NCBI GenBank assembly: GCA_958295885.1
Contig: OY282380.1
Span: 248,001-312,000 of the forward strand
Direction: 5' to 3'
Origin: Arenicellales bacterium
Lineage (GTDB): Bacteria > Pseudomonadota > Gammaproteobacteria > Arenicellales > JAJDZL01
Length of the DNA: 64,000 nucleotides
Under the pieces are notes generated by a model, which was given only the letters and a program-made list of their open reading frames with translations, was not told the origin of the DNA and searched no databases. Each line of letters starts with the position of its first letter. Positions within the stretch are counted from its first letter, which is position 1. The translations under genes and the position numbers were made by a program. This document shows positions 48,747 to 57,709 of this stretch, piece by piece.

Positions 48747-50426
48747 GTGATGGAAATCAAACCTTCGGACAACCAGACAGACGAACTGCAAACATCCGTC
48801 CCAACTAATTTCTCAGATGAACAACAATTGGCCGCTAGTCGTTCACCTTCTGCCCCCTCGATTCTTTCTGTTCCAGTGAAGGATATCGAGCCGTACGACA
48901 AAAATCCCAGACGCTTGAAGCACCCGAAATATGAAGCGATAAAAGAGTCGATTTACCACGATGGCATGAATCAGCCAATTGTCATTACAAGAAAACCAGG
49001 AAAGAAGAAATTCATGGTTTTTAAAGGTGGTAACACAAGATTGACAATTGTACGTGAGTTATTTGAAGATACCAGTGATCCTCGATTCGAATCTGTGGAT
49101 TGTTCATTTCAACCGTGGACTGGTAACGAAGTAGACGCGATTATCGGTCATTTGAAAGAAAACGAAATGCGAAATTCGCTGTGTTTTATTGATCGAGCAC
49201 ACGGTGTAAAGGTCGCAATCGAATTTCTCAAACAAGAAAAAAAGGAACAGCTTTCGCTGCGGTCGTGCTTGAAACTGCTGATTCGAAAAGGCTTTAGCAC
49301 GTCGCTCAGCACTCTGTCGATCATGCTCTATGCAACCGATTTTGTGGAACCTTGGCTTGCGAAGCATGTCTGCAGAAAAATGGGGCGCCCGCAATTTCAA
49401 AAAATCAGGTCACTTGAGAACGCATTTAGCAAGGTTTGTGATGAATTTCAAACACCGAAAAACATTCGAACGGAAATGTTTCATACAACACTCCAAAGCT
49501 TTAAGGAAGCGGAATGGACCAATCAAGTATTTCGCCGTTCATTGGAGTCAGCAGCTGCAAAAACACATGGAGTTTCCATTCAAGATATTTCAATTCGACT
49601 GGCTGGTTACCTCAATCATTCACTAACGTTAGTCGCCAACTCCGTTACTGAAGTCTATTCAAATCGCAACATTCTTACCGGTTCGATTCATTCAGAAGAA
49701 TGCACTGAATTTGCGAAAAATTCCCCTGTTTACACTGTAAACACCCTTGCTAAATCTGAAAATAGCCACTTAATGGGAGAAATTACTTTCTTGAGTCAGA
49801 ATTCACCACGACCTAAGCGAAAACGAACTCTAACTCAGTTAAAAAATTCCAGTAGTCCTCAATACTCCAACGCGTCAAAATCTCGACTGTCCAGCGATGA
49901 TTCGGAGCGCAATGAAATATTGAGAAAGATTGGTGCCCTGCGCACCGATGCTCATCAATTAGCTTGGCGTCTTGGAAAACAGTACGAGGTTCACCGACAT
50001 CCCGTTACAAAACAAAAAATCATTCAAGAAACAAAGAACTGGGGGTTGGGGTATCTCATCATCGACTACCCGTCCGAGTCTAGTTTGTCGGACCTGAATC
50101 AAGCGTGTATTCGAGAAGCTGTTTGGTGGATTCTACTTGAATTTAGTGACTTGTCGTGGGCTGTCGAGTGCGCTCGACCTACTGTAGCAAAGATTATAGG
50201 AAGTACTGATATTTGTCATTTCGTTAAGTCTGGCAACTCAGCAACGCTCAGCCTGTATGCCAAATCGAAAATGAAATGTGCCTATCCCCACCTAGGACTC
50301 TTTAGTTATTGTCTTCGACAACTGGATGACCAGTGTTCACAAATCCTAAACCAACTTAACTTCACTTATCGTGCGTTGCACCAAATCGCACGCGCAAGCA
50401 ATATACACCTTTTCAAAACACCTTAA
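48747..50426 (+). CDS. ParB-family protein of the ICE backbone
   Basis: A 559-residue ParB-like protein, longer than chromosomal ParB (about 290), as in SPI-7/PAPI-1-type elements. The N-terminal ParB/Srx nuclease-like domain has VKDIEPYDKNPRR, ESIYHDGMNQPIVI and KGGNTRL. The NEMRNSLCFIDRAHGV segment and a helix-turn-helix region (about 160-260) follow. The remaining half is Ser-rich and then folded. Its likely role is stable maintenance of the excised element. GTG 48747 and ATG 48750 are adjacent; GGAG 6-9 bases upstream serves both. DUF2857 follows after 17 bases. Confidence 0.85.
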   Translation: MMEIKPSDNQTDELQTSVPTNFSDEQQLAASRSPSAPSILSVPVKDIEPYDKNPRRLKHPKYEAIKESIYHDGMNQPIVITRKPGKKKFMVFKGGNTRLTIVRELFEDTSDPRFESVDCSFQPWTGNEVDAIIGHLKENEMRNSLCFIDRAHGVKVAIEFLKQEKKEQLSLRSCLKLLIRKGFSTSLSTLSIMLYATDFVEPWLAKHVCRKMGRPQFQKIRSLENAFSKVCDEFQTPKNIRTEMFHTTLQSFKEAEWTNQVFRRSLESAAAKTHGVSIQDISIRLAGYLNHSLTLVANSVTEVYSNRNILTGSIHSEECTEFAKNSPVYTVNTLAKSENSHLMGEITFLSQNSPRPKRKRTLTQLKNSSSPQYSNASKSRLSSDDSERNEILRKIGALRTDAHQLAWRLGKQYEVHRHPVTKQKIIQETKNWGLGYLIIDYPSESSLSDLNQACIREAVWWILLEFSDLSWAVECARPTVAKIIGSTDICHFVKSGNSATLSLYAKSKMKCAYPHLGLFSYCLRQLDDQCSQILNQLNFTYRALHQIARASNIHLFKTP

Positions 50427-50443
50427 ATTGGAGCTGAAAACAC

Positions 50444-51043
50444 ATGTCAATCAACAAAGAAAGTGAACTGATTCACTCTATTCTCATGTACTGCCAAAGA
50501 TGTCAAGATGAAGGCGATTTTCCTGCCCTAACTGAAATGGGATTCGGACTGAACGAAGTAGATGCTTTGCTTTCTCTATCGCCCTCTGACAAACTAAGAC
50601 TCGCAACGACGAAATCACATTTCCTGAAGATTGAATTGGATCAAAAAATATTTTGGCGAATGATCCACTACATCCAAGCTGAAAACAAGAAGGAAACACT
50701 TTCAGATGAATTGATTAAGAATGATGCTCCTTTGCCGTTGATGTACGCCTTAACCGGCATGGGCAGCAAAACTTTTTCTCTCAAGCGACGGAAATTTGGA
50801 CTGGAAAAGATGTCACCAGGCAGACCTGCTACACCCTCCGAGGAAACCACGGAAGCAGTCTGGAAAGAATTGAAAAGAATCGTCGAAAATTCGCAGTACT
50901 TCGGTGCCAAAGAATTTTTGGAGATCTACTATCAACTCAATAAAGAAGTCCCATTGAGGGTAATTTGGTATCTGTTCCACGAATGGGAGGCTAGCGGTTC
51001 ACTCAACATTCAACGCATAGCTAAAGCTGGTCCGAAAGTATGA
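50444..51043 (+). CDS. DUF2857-family ICE protein
   Basis: A 199-residue protein of unknown role that regularly follows parB in integrative conjugative elements. It shows the family features: FPALTEMGFGLNEVDALLSL near the N terminus, a middle LDQKIFWRMI, and the conserved NDAPLPLMYALTGMGSKTF followed by RRKFGL and GRPATPSEET with a downstream Trp-Lys-Glu helix. This last part looks like a DNA-binding module. GGAG lies 9 bases before the ATG. It sits between the ParB-like and STY4528-like genes, as in related elements. Confidence 0.82.
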   Translation: MSINKESELIHSILMYCQRCQDEGDFPALTEMGFGLNEVDALLSLSPSDKLRLATTKSHFLKIELDQKIFWRMIHYIQAENKKETLSDELIKNDAPLPLMYALTGMGSKTFSLKRRKFGLEKMSPGRPATPSEETTEAVWKELKRIVENSQYFGAKEFLEIYYQLNKEVPLRVIWYLFHEWEASGSLNIQRIAKAGPKV

Positions 51044-51126
51044 TCGGATTAATCTTTTAATGTCAAAAAAATGAAATCATGTCGGAGAATTCGCATTTGA
51101 TTCCATGAAATTATTCTACTATTTAA

Positions 51127-52422
51127 ATGAGCGAGTTAGAAAACCGTAGTGTCAAAGAGAACATTCAATCAATTCTAGAAGCTGTCGAAAACTATCGACG
51201 GCATGACCGGACAACGTCTGGAGTCATATTCACAGACAACTGGTATGATTCTCATCCTAGAATATTAATTTTTGACCCGGTTCTAAACCCATATGACAAG
51301 CTGGTTTGGCTGGCAATTCGTTCATTCTGCACTCCTGATTTGTCTCTAACGGCATTCCCAAGTTACGACCAAATTCAAAACGCATTAAACATTTCGAGAG
51401 GAACTGTTTCGTGTTCCATTACTAAACTCCGAGTCACACGATGGATTACTCTTCTTTGCCGAAATCGTGTTCGCGATGCCTCGGGTAGATTCACACGTGA
51501 CGGTAATGTCTACATGGTTCATGGTGAGCCACTCGACTTGAAAAGCACGATTGAATTAGACGCAAACTATATGAACTATTTGAACGAATGCACTGAGCAT
51601 CGTAATTCCGGGGTGAGGAAAATTTCAACTCTGATCATCAATTCGATATATCGAGACATAGATCAAGGCATAGATGTCTTAACCTACAAACACCCGTTTC
51701 AAAGAAGAGCCGATGCTTGGGCTTCCGTTCAGGGTAAACGTGAAGCGAATTATTTCGAGCGTTATGTACAACCAAAAAGCGTATCTGCCGATCAATCGGA
51801 TTTCGAATCCAGAATAAAAGTTGAAAACTCCCTTTCAACCGAAGCTCATGAGAAAGACTGCGATGAACGACGTGCTGAAACCGCAGTTCACGACATAGAC
51901 TACGGCGCTAACTACTACAGTAGTAGTAGTAGTAGTAGTAGTAATAATAATAAAAAAAATAACCACCGCAACTACAGTGAATCCTCAGAAGACTTGGATG
52001 AATTTTCAAATACACATATATTTCCAAAATCACTCACTTCAAATCAAAAACATTTGATTATGCTACATTTACAGCGGTTGCCAAGTAGCTTGCCGAACCC
52101 TCCTCAACCATGGGCAAGCTGGAATCAAGTCCTACTTGATGAACTTGAAGGCAGAATAGCAATCGGAAAAAAAGGACGGAATATTCCAGTTTGGAATCCT
52201 GTATCCCTCATGGCTACTTACTGTAAACGCTTGTCATCGAAGGGTATTGGGTTAAAGGAAGACGGGAAGTTTCAGATTGAATACGCTGAAGAAGTTCTTC
52301 AATGCCGGAGCAAAAAGGACAATTGCGAAAAAGCCTACAAACTTGCTAAGAAGGAATATCGCCGGTCTTCTCTGAAGCAACTGAAGAAATATCAAAAACT
52401 GAGGCACAAAAATCCCAATTGA
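51127..52422 (+). CDS. STY4528-like pathogenicity-island replication protein
   Basis: A 431-residue helix-turn-helix protein resembling the STY4528 family of ICE replication proteins. The N-terminal third has NWYDSHPRILIFDPVLNPYD, LVWLAIRSFC and the winged helix SYDQIQNALNISRGTVSCSI. The centre is poorly conserved and contains an 8-Ser/3-Asn tract encoded by (AGT)8(AAT)3. The C-terminal part is a helical, basic domain (QPWASWNQVLLDELEGR, then many Lys/Arg). It follows DUF2857 by 83 bases. One counted line here gives 19 of 60 GC, far lower than the pilus genes. Confidence 0.75.
   Translation: MSELENRSVKENIQSILEAVENYRRHDRTTSGVIFTDNWYDSHPRILIFDPVLNPYDKLVWLAIRSFCTPDLSLTAFPSYDQIQNALNISRGTVSCSITKLRVTRWITLLCRNRVRDASGRFTRDGNVYMVHGEPLDLKSTIELDANYMNYLNECTEHRNSGVRKISTLIINSIYRDIDQGIDVLTYKHPFQRRADAWASVQGKREANYFERYVQPKSVSADQSDFESRIKVENSLSTEAHEKDCDERRAETAVHDIDYGANYYSSSSSSSSNNNKKNNHRNYSESSEDLDEFSNTHIFPKSLTSNQKHLIMLHLQRLPSSLPNPPQPWASWNQVLLDELEGRIAIGKKGRNIPVWNPVSLMATYCKRLSSKGIGLKEDGKFQIEYAEEVLQCRSKKDNCEKAYKLAKKEYRRSSLKQLKKYQKLRHKNPN
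51919..51959 (+). repeat. Trinucleotide microsatellite (AGT)8(AAT)3 plus A8
   Basis: Eight AGT units (51919-51942), three AAT units (51943-51951) and an A8 run (51952-51959) inside the STY4528-like gene. Gain or loss of AGT units would keep the frame and alter the Ser tract. Slippage in the A8 run would break the frame. Confidence 0.9.
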
Positions 52423-52601
52423 TTTTGCTTCAAATTCTCAACAGTCAAAAACTTTGATAGGACTGTCACGAGAGTTTCAAGCTCTTGCCGGTTTTAGTCT
52501 CTCATCTTCAAATTCGTAATCACGGAATTTAATTTTTCTTGTTTCAGCGACGATTGTTGCTGAGTATTCTTTCGCTTCAATCCCCTTAATTCATCGTAGT
52601 A

Positions 52602-53555
52602 ATGTCACAGAAAAAGACCTCAAATCTCTACAACGAAATAACATCACAATTTGTCAGTGCACTAAAGAATGGAGCACCACCTTGGATAAAACCTTGGAGT
52701 GAATATTCACCTAGACCAACACGCCCAAAGAATGCGATTACCGATCGAAAGTACACCGGAATCAATGTCACAATTCTTTGGACCGCTGCCACAACCCATG
52801 GATTCAAAAGGGACCGTTGGCTGACATTCAACCAAACTCGAAAAGCAGGAGGTCGAGTTTGTCGCGGTCAAAAAGGCACTGTAGTCATCTTGTATCGAAA
52901 TATTGAAGTTCGCCGAAAAGATGAAAGCGGATCCTTAGTACTAGATTCAAATGGCGAGACGATTAAAGACAAAATTAAATTCATAAAAGGATTTACGCTG
53001 TTCAACGTCGATCAATGTGACGGTCTGACGAAAGAAATCGTTGAGGGTCCTTCTTTACCCCCAGAAAAACCTGCATGGAAGTCCCATAATGAAATTGAAT
53101 CTTTGTTGGTTTCAAAGGGCGTGCGAATACGTCACGATTGCAATCAAGCTGCGTACTACCCGAACGAAGATGTCATACGCATGCCCGTTAAAAAAGCGTT
53201 TAAAACAGATTCCTGTTACTACAGCACTTTACTGCACGAATTGGTTCATTGGACCGGACACCATTCTCGCTTGAATCGACCGGGAATTTGCAAACCACTC
53301 GACTACAGCAAATCAAACTACGCTTTTGAGGAGTTAATTGCTGAAATAGGCTCCGCATTCTTATGTGCAGAATTCGGGCTAAAATGCGATTTGCGCCATG
53401 AATCCTACGTGATTTCATGGATCTCTGAACTTGAAAATGATCCCAAAGCCATCTTCGCTACAAGTGCACTTGCCTGGAAAGCTAGAAGCTTTCTTTTGGG
53501 TGATACGGAGCAAGTCCTAACTAACAATTCAACCAACGCTGATATTCACAAATAA
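52602..53555 (+). CDS. ardC: ArdC-like antirestriction protein
   Basis: ArdC proteins bind single-stranded DNA and protect incoming conjugative DNA from restriction. The 317-residue protein has the N-terminal ssDNA-binding domain (PWIKPWSE, KYTGINVTILW, WLTFNQTRKAGGRVCRGQKG) and a C-terminal zinc-metalloprotease-like domain. That domain has HELVH (His212, Glu213, His216) and the third ligand region YAFEELIAEIGSAFL. Length is normal (about 300). It stands 180 bases after the STY4528-like gene and just before pilL, a position consistent with early expression on transfer. Confidence 0.93.
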   Translation: MSQKKTSNLYNEITSQFVSALKNGAPPWIKPWSEYSPRPTRPKNAITDRKYTGINVTILWTAATTHGFKRDRWLTFNQTRKAGGRVCRGQKGTVVILYRNIEVRRKDESGSLVLDSNGETIKDKIKFIKGFTLFNVDQCDGLTKEIVEGPSLPPEKPAWKSHNEIESLLVSKGVRIRHDCNQAAYYPNEDVIRMPVKKAFKTDSCYYSTLLHELVHWTGHHSRLNRPGICKPLDYSKSNYAFEELIAEIGSAFLCAEFGLKCDLRHESYVISWISELENDPKAIFATSALAWKARSFLLGDTEQVLTNNSTNADIHK

Positions 53556-53669
53556 TCTTGATCTTTTTCATTTTCCATCTGTGCCTGAATGTGGAAAAGC
53601 AAGAATTCTCTCCGTTCGACAATCTAAAAAACATTCCAATACAACAATAATCATTAGAAATTTACGGGA

Positions 53670-54440
53670 ATGAACTCAACTAAGTTAATTTCCTGTGGAT
53701 TTGTCCTATTACTGACTGTTGCGGATGTTGGTTACGCGGTCGAAAATCATCGCTTAGCCAGATACACTTTGCAATCGGCCGCTCCTTCCCGTGCACAAGC
53801 GGACCTACTGTCGACTACAGTTAAAACTAAATTTCCTGGGCAGATAGCGACAGTAGGAGAAGCCATAGAATATATACTCCAGCGTTCTGGTTACAAATTA
53901 CAAGTAACCGAGGAATTTCGTTCCACTTTAGGCTTACCTCTACCTTACGTACACCGTGAGCTTGGACCTCTCAATCTTCGGTTAGCCCTTAAGACACTGA
54001 CCGGTGGTGTTTGGGAGTTGCAAGAAAATTCTAGAGAAAGAGTAATTTGGTTCCAGCAAAGCAGTTCATCCTACGAGTCACTAGATTCAACCCACTCATT
54101 AGATCGCAGCAGATCAATTCAGGAGAATTCTAACAAAAAAATAGATTCGCAACCGGCCAAAGCCGCTGAATTAGAAAGAGTATGGACCCTAAAACCGTTT
54201 CGAACTTTACGTAGCAACCTAATGCGTTGGGCGGAAGAGGTGAATTGGACCGTAGAGTGGAACAGTCGTCATGACTACGAAATTTACCATGCATCCAGTT
54301 ACGAGGGTACCTTTTTCGAGGCGGTTCGCACGTTGTTGGAACATTACGCAGAAGCGCCGGTGCCTTTGATCGCCAGTTTTTATGCTGGCAACTCGGTCCT
54401 GGTAATCGAACCTTACCATGCACGCAGCAGCATGCCATGA
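53670..54440 (+). CDS. pilL: PilL-like thin-pilus lipid/periplasmic protein
   Basis: First gene of the type IVb conjugative pilus operon. The 256-residue protein has a signal peptide (about 1-23, ending before VENHRLARY). Its N-terminal PilL domain has the conserved ATVGEAIEYILQRSGYKL, LPLPYVHRELGPLNLRLALK and a following beta part. A C-terminal TcpQ-like domain contains VWTLKPFRTLRSNLMRWAEE and VLVIEPYH. TcpQ/PilL proteins help place or stabilise the secretin. Base composition moves from AT-rich to GC-richer within its last 100 bases. The stop overlaps the pilN start (ATGA). Confidence 0.85.
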   Translation: MNSTKLISCGFVLLLTVADVGYAVENHRLARYTLQSAAPSRAQADLLSTTVKTKFPGQIATVGEAIEYILQRSGYKLQVTEEFRSTLGLPLPYVHRELGPLNLRLALKTLTGGVWELQENSRERVIWFQQSSSSYESLDSTHSLDRSRSIQENSNKKIDSQPAKAAELERVWTLKPFRTLRSNLMRWAEEVNWTVEWNSRHDYEIYHASSYEGTFFEAVRTLLEHYAEAPVPLIASFYAGNSVLVIEPYHARSSMP

Positions 54441-55966
54441 GCCTGCGGTCTGCATTCATTTTCATCTTTGCTCTGTCAATGTCTTCCTGCCGCTTGTCTC
54501 CTCAGTTGACCCAGCAGGCCGAACAGATCGTGGAACAGTCGCAATCCGCCACGGCGCAGCTGTCAGGAGCCGACAAAGAAACTGTCACGCTCACGCGGGA
54601 GTCATCCCGCTCCTGGCCGGGTCCGCAAAAACCCATCCGCTCCAGTCGCCAAACGACAGCCATTCCCCCGGCGCTGCACGACACGATCGAAATCACCCTG
54701 GTCGAACCGATCAGCCTCCGAACTGTGGCTCGTTTTCTCTCTGAGCACAGCGGCGTGCAGATTCAGGTGGCAGAAGACATCCAGGCAGAGCTCCTGCCCG
54801 ATCTGACCTGGAACGGCAGCGCCTTGGAGGCGCTGGATCACATCACCGATCGAATGGGGGTGAGTTGGCGCACCACCGCCCGAGGCGTTGAAATCTATCA
54901 CACAGATTACGGTTTTTGGACGCTCTATGCGCCCTCTGTCACTGCCAAGTGGCAGGCGTCGGTCGGATTGTCGGGTGCAGTGCAGACCGGAAGCGGCGGT
55001 TCTGATCTTCAGGCTCAGGATCAGGTGGTGATTGCGTCGGATTCCACCGAACTCTGGTCCCAGCTCGAATCAACGGTGAGCACACTGTTATCGCCGGTTG
55101 GCAGCGCCTCGATCAATCCACAGTCCGGTGAACTGATCGCGCGTGACACACCGGCAACATTGGCGCGCCTCGATCAATGGGTACAGGCTAAAAATGATGA
55201 ATTGAGCACGCAGGTGGAAGTGGCACTCGAGATCTACGAGATCGAGGACAGCGTAAACGCCAATGCGGGCTTTAATCTGTCTGGAGTGGTTCAGGAAGCC
55301 TTGGGCAAGACTGCAGCGGCGATTGAGATCGGCAGTGACGACAGCGGCGAACTGTACGGGCTTCGTCTTCTGCATACGCCGACCGAAGCTGTCGATGCTT
55401 CCGACATGTTGCTGCTGCTGCGAAAAGCTAGTGGCAACGGCAAGATTGCGAAGTTGACTTCGACGGTCATTCGTGGAATGAACGGCATGCCGGTACCGGT
55501 ATTTTTTGGCGACGAAACCTCGTTTCTGCAGCGACGTGAGGTGGTCAAAAGTGAAGGTGACATTTCAGTACGGCTGATTGCCGGGCAGCTGCAGGATGGG
55601 ATTGCCATCAACCTGCTGCCCAAGGTACTCCCGGACAGTGATCGTCTGATGCTGAATCTGACGGTACGCACGACGCGGATCAAGGGAATTTCCCGTTTCC
55701 CGGCTGATGCAGGTCCATCTGATCCAGTCATTCAGCTGCCGGACTTGGAGTCGCGTTCAATGCTGTTGCCAGTGCTATTGCGTTCGGGTGAACCTTTGAT
55801 GGTGGCTGGTTTCGATACCAGGCGCAGCAACAGCAGTCAGAATGAAGGACTGCTTTCGCAGTCGCATAAGATCTCGACCAGTCAATCCAAACTGGTTATG
55901 ATCATCACCCCGCGCATCATCCAGATGCATTTCGCCAGCACCCTGTTCGGGCTCGGTTCACTATGA
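54437..55966 (+). CDS. pilN: PilN secretin lipoprotein (type IVb pilus)
   Basis: Outer-membrane pore through which the pilus passes. The 509-residue protein begins with a lipoprotein signal ending SMSSC (Cys18), followed by a Gln/Ser-rich stretch, N domains (about 60-260), and the C-terminal secretin domain with LPKVLPDSDRLMLNLTVRTT and the closing KLVMIITPRIIQ. The length fits R64/PFGI-1 PilN (about 510-560). It is translationally coupled to pilL (ATGA) and to pilO (4-base overlap). One counted line in this gene gives 33 of 60 GC. Confidence 0.93.
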   Translation: MSLRSAFIFIFALSMSSCRLSPQLTQQAEQIVEQSQSATAQLSGADKETVTLTRESSRSWPGPQKPIRSSRQTTAIPPALHDTIEITLVEPISLRTVARFLSEHSGVQIQVAEDIQAELLPDLTWNGSALEALDHITDRMGVSWRTTARGVEIYHTDYGFWTLYAPSVTAKWQASVGLSGAVQTGSGGSDLQAQDQVVIASDSTELWSQLESTVSTLLSPVGSASINPQSGELIARDTPATLARLDQWVQAKNDELSTQVEVALEIYEIEDSVNANAGFNLSGVVQEALGKTAAAIEIGSDDSGELYGLRLLHTPTEAVDASDMLLLLRKASGNGKIAKLTSTVIRGMNGMPVPVFFGDETSFLQRREVVKSEGDISVRLIAGQLQDGIAINLLPKVLPDSDRLMLNLTVRTTRIKGISRFPADAGPSDPVIQLPDLESRSMLLPVLLRSGEPLMVAGFDTRRSNSSQNEGLLSQSHKISTSQSKLVMIITPRIIQMHFASTLFGLGSL

Positions 55967-57195
55967 GTTCCTATTCATTTTCCGACAGCAGCTATGCCTT
56001 GAATCTAAACTGGTTGCCTCCTGGACTCGTTGCGGCCGGAGCGCGCGAGTCGAAAAAGACCAAGGAAATGCACGCGCTCAAACCGACACCGGTCGGTTAT
56101 GCAGAATTGAAAAGTAAAATTGGTCCGCAGCTGGGAACAACGCATGACTCAAATGATCTCGGCCTTGCCAGTGCGGCAGCGCTTTTTGCTCAGGCACAGC
56201 CGCTTTCGATTTTGGTCGAACGCCTTGAACCGAATCTGTTCTGGCTTTGTGTAACCGAAGAAGGTGCAATTTTCCCGGCGGGAGACTTAGTGGGCAACCG
56301 CGACCTGATTTCGGCGCGGGTGGCAGAAGTCATTGCCGATTTTTCCGGACGTGAAATTCAAATTTTCGATAAGCGCCAGGATTTCTTTGAAGCGCGTGAA
56401 TCGATCGCGGAGAGCTTTTCCGAACTGATCCGAGACTTCGCCCCCAGCGAGGAAAATCAATGCAGGCCGGTCCAATCGCGTTCCTATAAAAAACCGCTCA
56501 TCGCGTCTGCTGCAGGCGTACTGCTCGCAGTCGGGTTCTACTCTGCGTGGCATCTGCTGCCCAATTTCGGAGAAGACAGCGAGGTGCTGCGCGCACAGCG
56601 AAAAGCAGCTCAAACAGCCGCGCTTCTTCACCAGGAACGACAGATCATCACCGATGCTGTGGCACAGAATACGCCGCTGCTGCTTGCCAGCTTCAGTGAT
56701 CTGATCGCGTCGCGGCCGCAGCGAATGGGAGGCTGGCAACTGCTCAGTTATGAATGGAGCGGGGGAACCGTGCGCGCCATCTGGCGCCGCGAGCATGGCC
56801 GCATTGTGGATCTGCTGCAGCGGATCGAGCATGACAGCGTCAAATTTGACGAGACAACTGGCAATGTTATTGAACAGTTGGAGCTGCCCACCGAGCTGGA
56901 GCCGCAGACCGTGGAACTGAACGCGCATTTGGGACGCGCGAGTGAACGCCATCTGATGTTTGATCGACTTGCGGCTTTACCTGGCACCTGGTCAATGGCT
57001 CCGGCAGCCATAACCGGCAACGAGTACCCAGTGTATACGTCACAGATTCAAGGCTCTTCAGATCGGTTGAGCCAATTGCTAGAAACCGCAGTTTTGATTC
57101 GCGGGCAACCCCTGACAGTCAGTTCGCTTACGACCCGACTTTTTCCAAAAATGGAGTGGAAACTCACTGGCACGTACTATGAGGTATCCAACTAG
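55963..57195 (+). CDS. pilO: PilO pilin accessory protein (thin-pilus type)
   Basis: Inner-membrane assembly protein linking platform and secretin in IncI-type thin pili (not the unrelated type IVa PilO). The 410-residue protein has a cytoplasmic N-terminal part with LNWLPPGLVAAGARESKK and the Gly-rich start of a PilM/actin-like region, one membrane helix (PLIASAAGVLLAVGFYSAWH, about 175-197) and a periplasmic remainder. The length fits (about 420). It overlaps pilN by 4 and pilP by 17 bases. Confidence 0.88.
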   Translation: MSSYSFSDSSYALNLNWLPPGLVAAGARESKKTKEMHALKPTPVGYAELKSKIGPQLGTTHDSNDLGLASAAALFAQAQPLSILVERLEPNLFWLCVTEEGAIFPAGDLVGNRDLISARVAEVIADFSGREIQIFDKRQDFFEARESIAESFSELIRDFAPSEENQCRPVQSRSYKKPLIASAAGVLLAVGFYSAWHLLPNFGEDSEVLRAQRKAAQTAALLHQERQIITDAVAQNTPLLLASFSDLIASRPQRMGGWQLLSYEWSGGTVRAIWRREHGRIVDLLQRIEHDSVKFDETTGNVIEQLELPTELEPQTVELNAHLGRASERHLMFDRLAALPGTWSMAPAAITGNEYPVYTSQIQGSSDRLSQLLETAVLIRGQPLTVSSLTTRLFPKMEWKLTGTYYEVSN

Positions 57196-57709
57196 GGCGT
57201 TACTCATCATGGCCTTTTGCAGTTCACTTGCAGCGGCGGGCGAACTGCCCACCCCCTGTCGCCAGATTTCTGGATTCGTGGCGCAGATCGATTGTTTGCA
57301 GGATCACCAGGACCTGCTTGCGCGGGTGCTGCAGATTGAACAGACGCGCACTAAAATCGAGGCTCTACGCCTGGAACGGGAGACATTAGGTGCACCTCCG
57401 ATGCCAGAAGAAGTCATCGGCGCAGTCAACGATGAACCGCATGCTGCGAAAGAACAGATTGCCTGGTTCGATCAGCAGCTGGAAGTGTACGCGGTGATCG
57501 GCGGTGGTGAGCAGATGACGGCCTATGCGCGTCTTGATGGACGTCAATACCGTCTGCGCGAAGGGGATTTCATACGCTTGGCCCGCGTCGTGGACGTACA
57601 CTCCCGCGGCCTCAAACTGGAGGTATTTGGTCATGAACTGAAAGTTGGACTGGCGGGACGCATTTCATCAAGCGCCGCGACCGAATTGGAGTCAGCCAAT
57701 GCCGAATGA
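57179..57709 (+). CDS. pilP: PilP type IVb pilus biogenesis protein
   Basis: A 176-residue periplasmic/inner-membrane protein with an N-terminal signal (LLIMAFCSSLAAAGE), a predicted coiled coil (QDHQDLLARVLQIEQTRTKI) and a C-terminal small beta domain (YRLREGDFIRLARVVDVHSRGLKLEV). It resembles the PilP of R64-type systems in length, order and domain plan. It probably bridges PilO and the secretin. It starts inside the last 17 bases of pilO, and its stop overlaps the pilQ start. Confidence 0.85.
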   Translation: MRYPTRALLIMAFCSSLAAAGELPTPCRQISGFVAQIDCLQDHQDLLARVLQIEQTRTKIEALRLERETLGAPPMPEEVIGAVNDEPHAAKEQIAWFDQQLEVYAVIGGGEQMTAYARLDGRQYRLREGDFIRLARVVDVHSRGLKLEVFGHELKVGLAGRISSSAATELESANAE

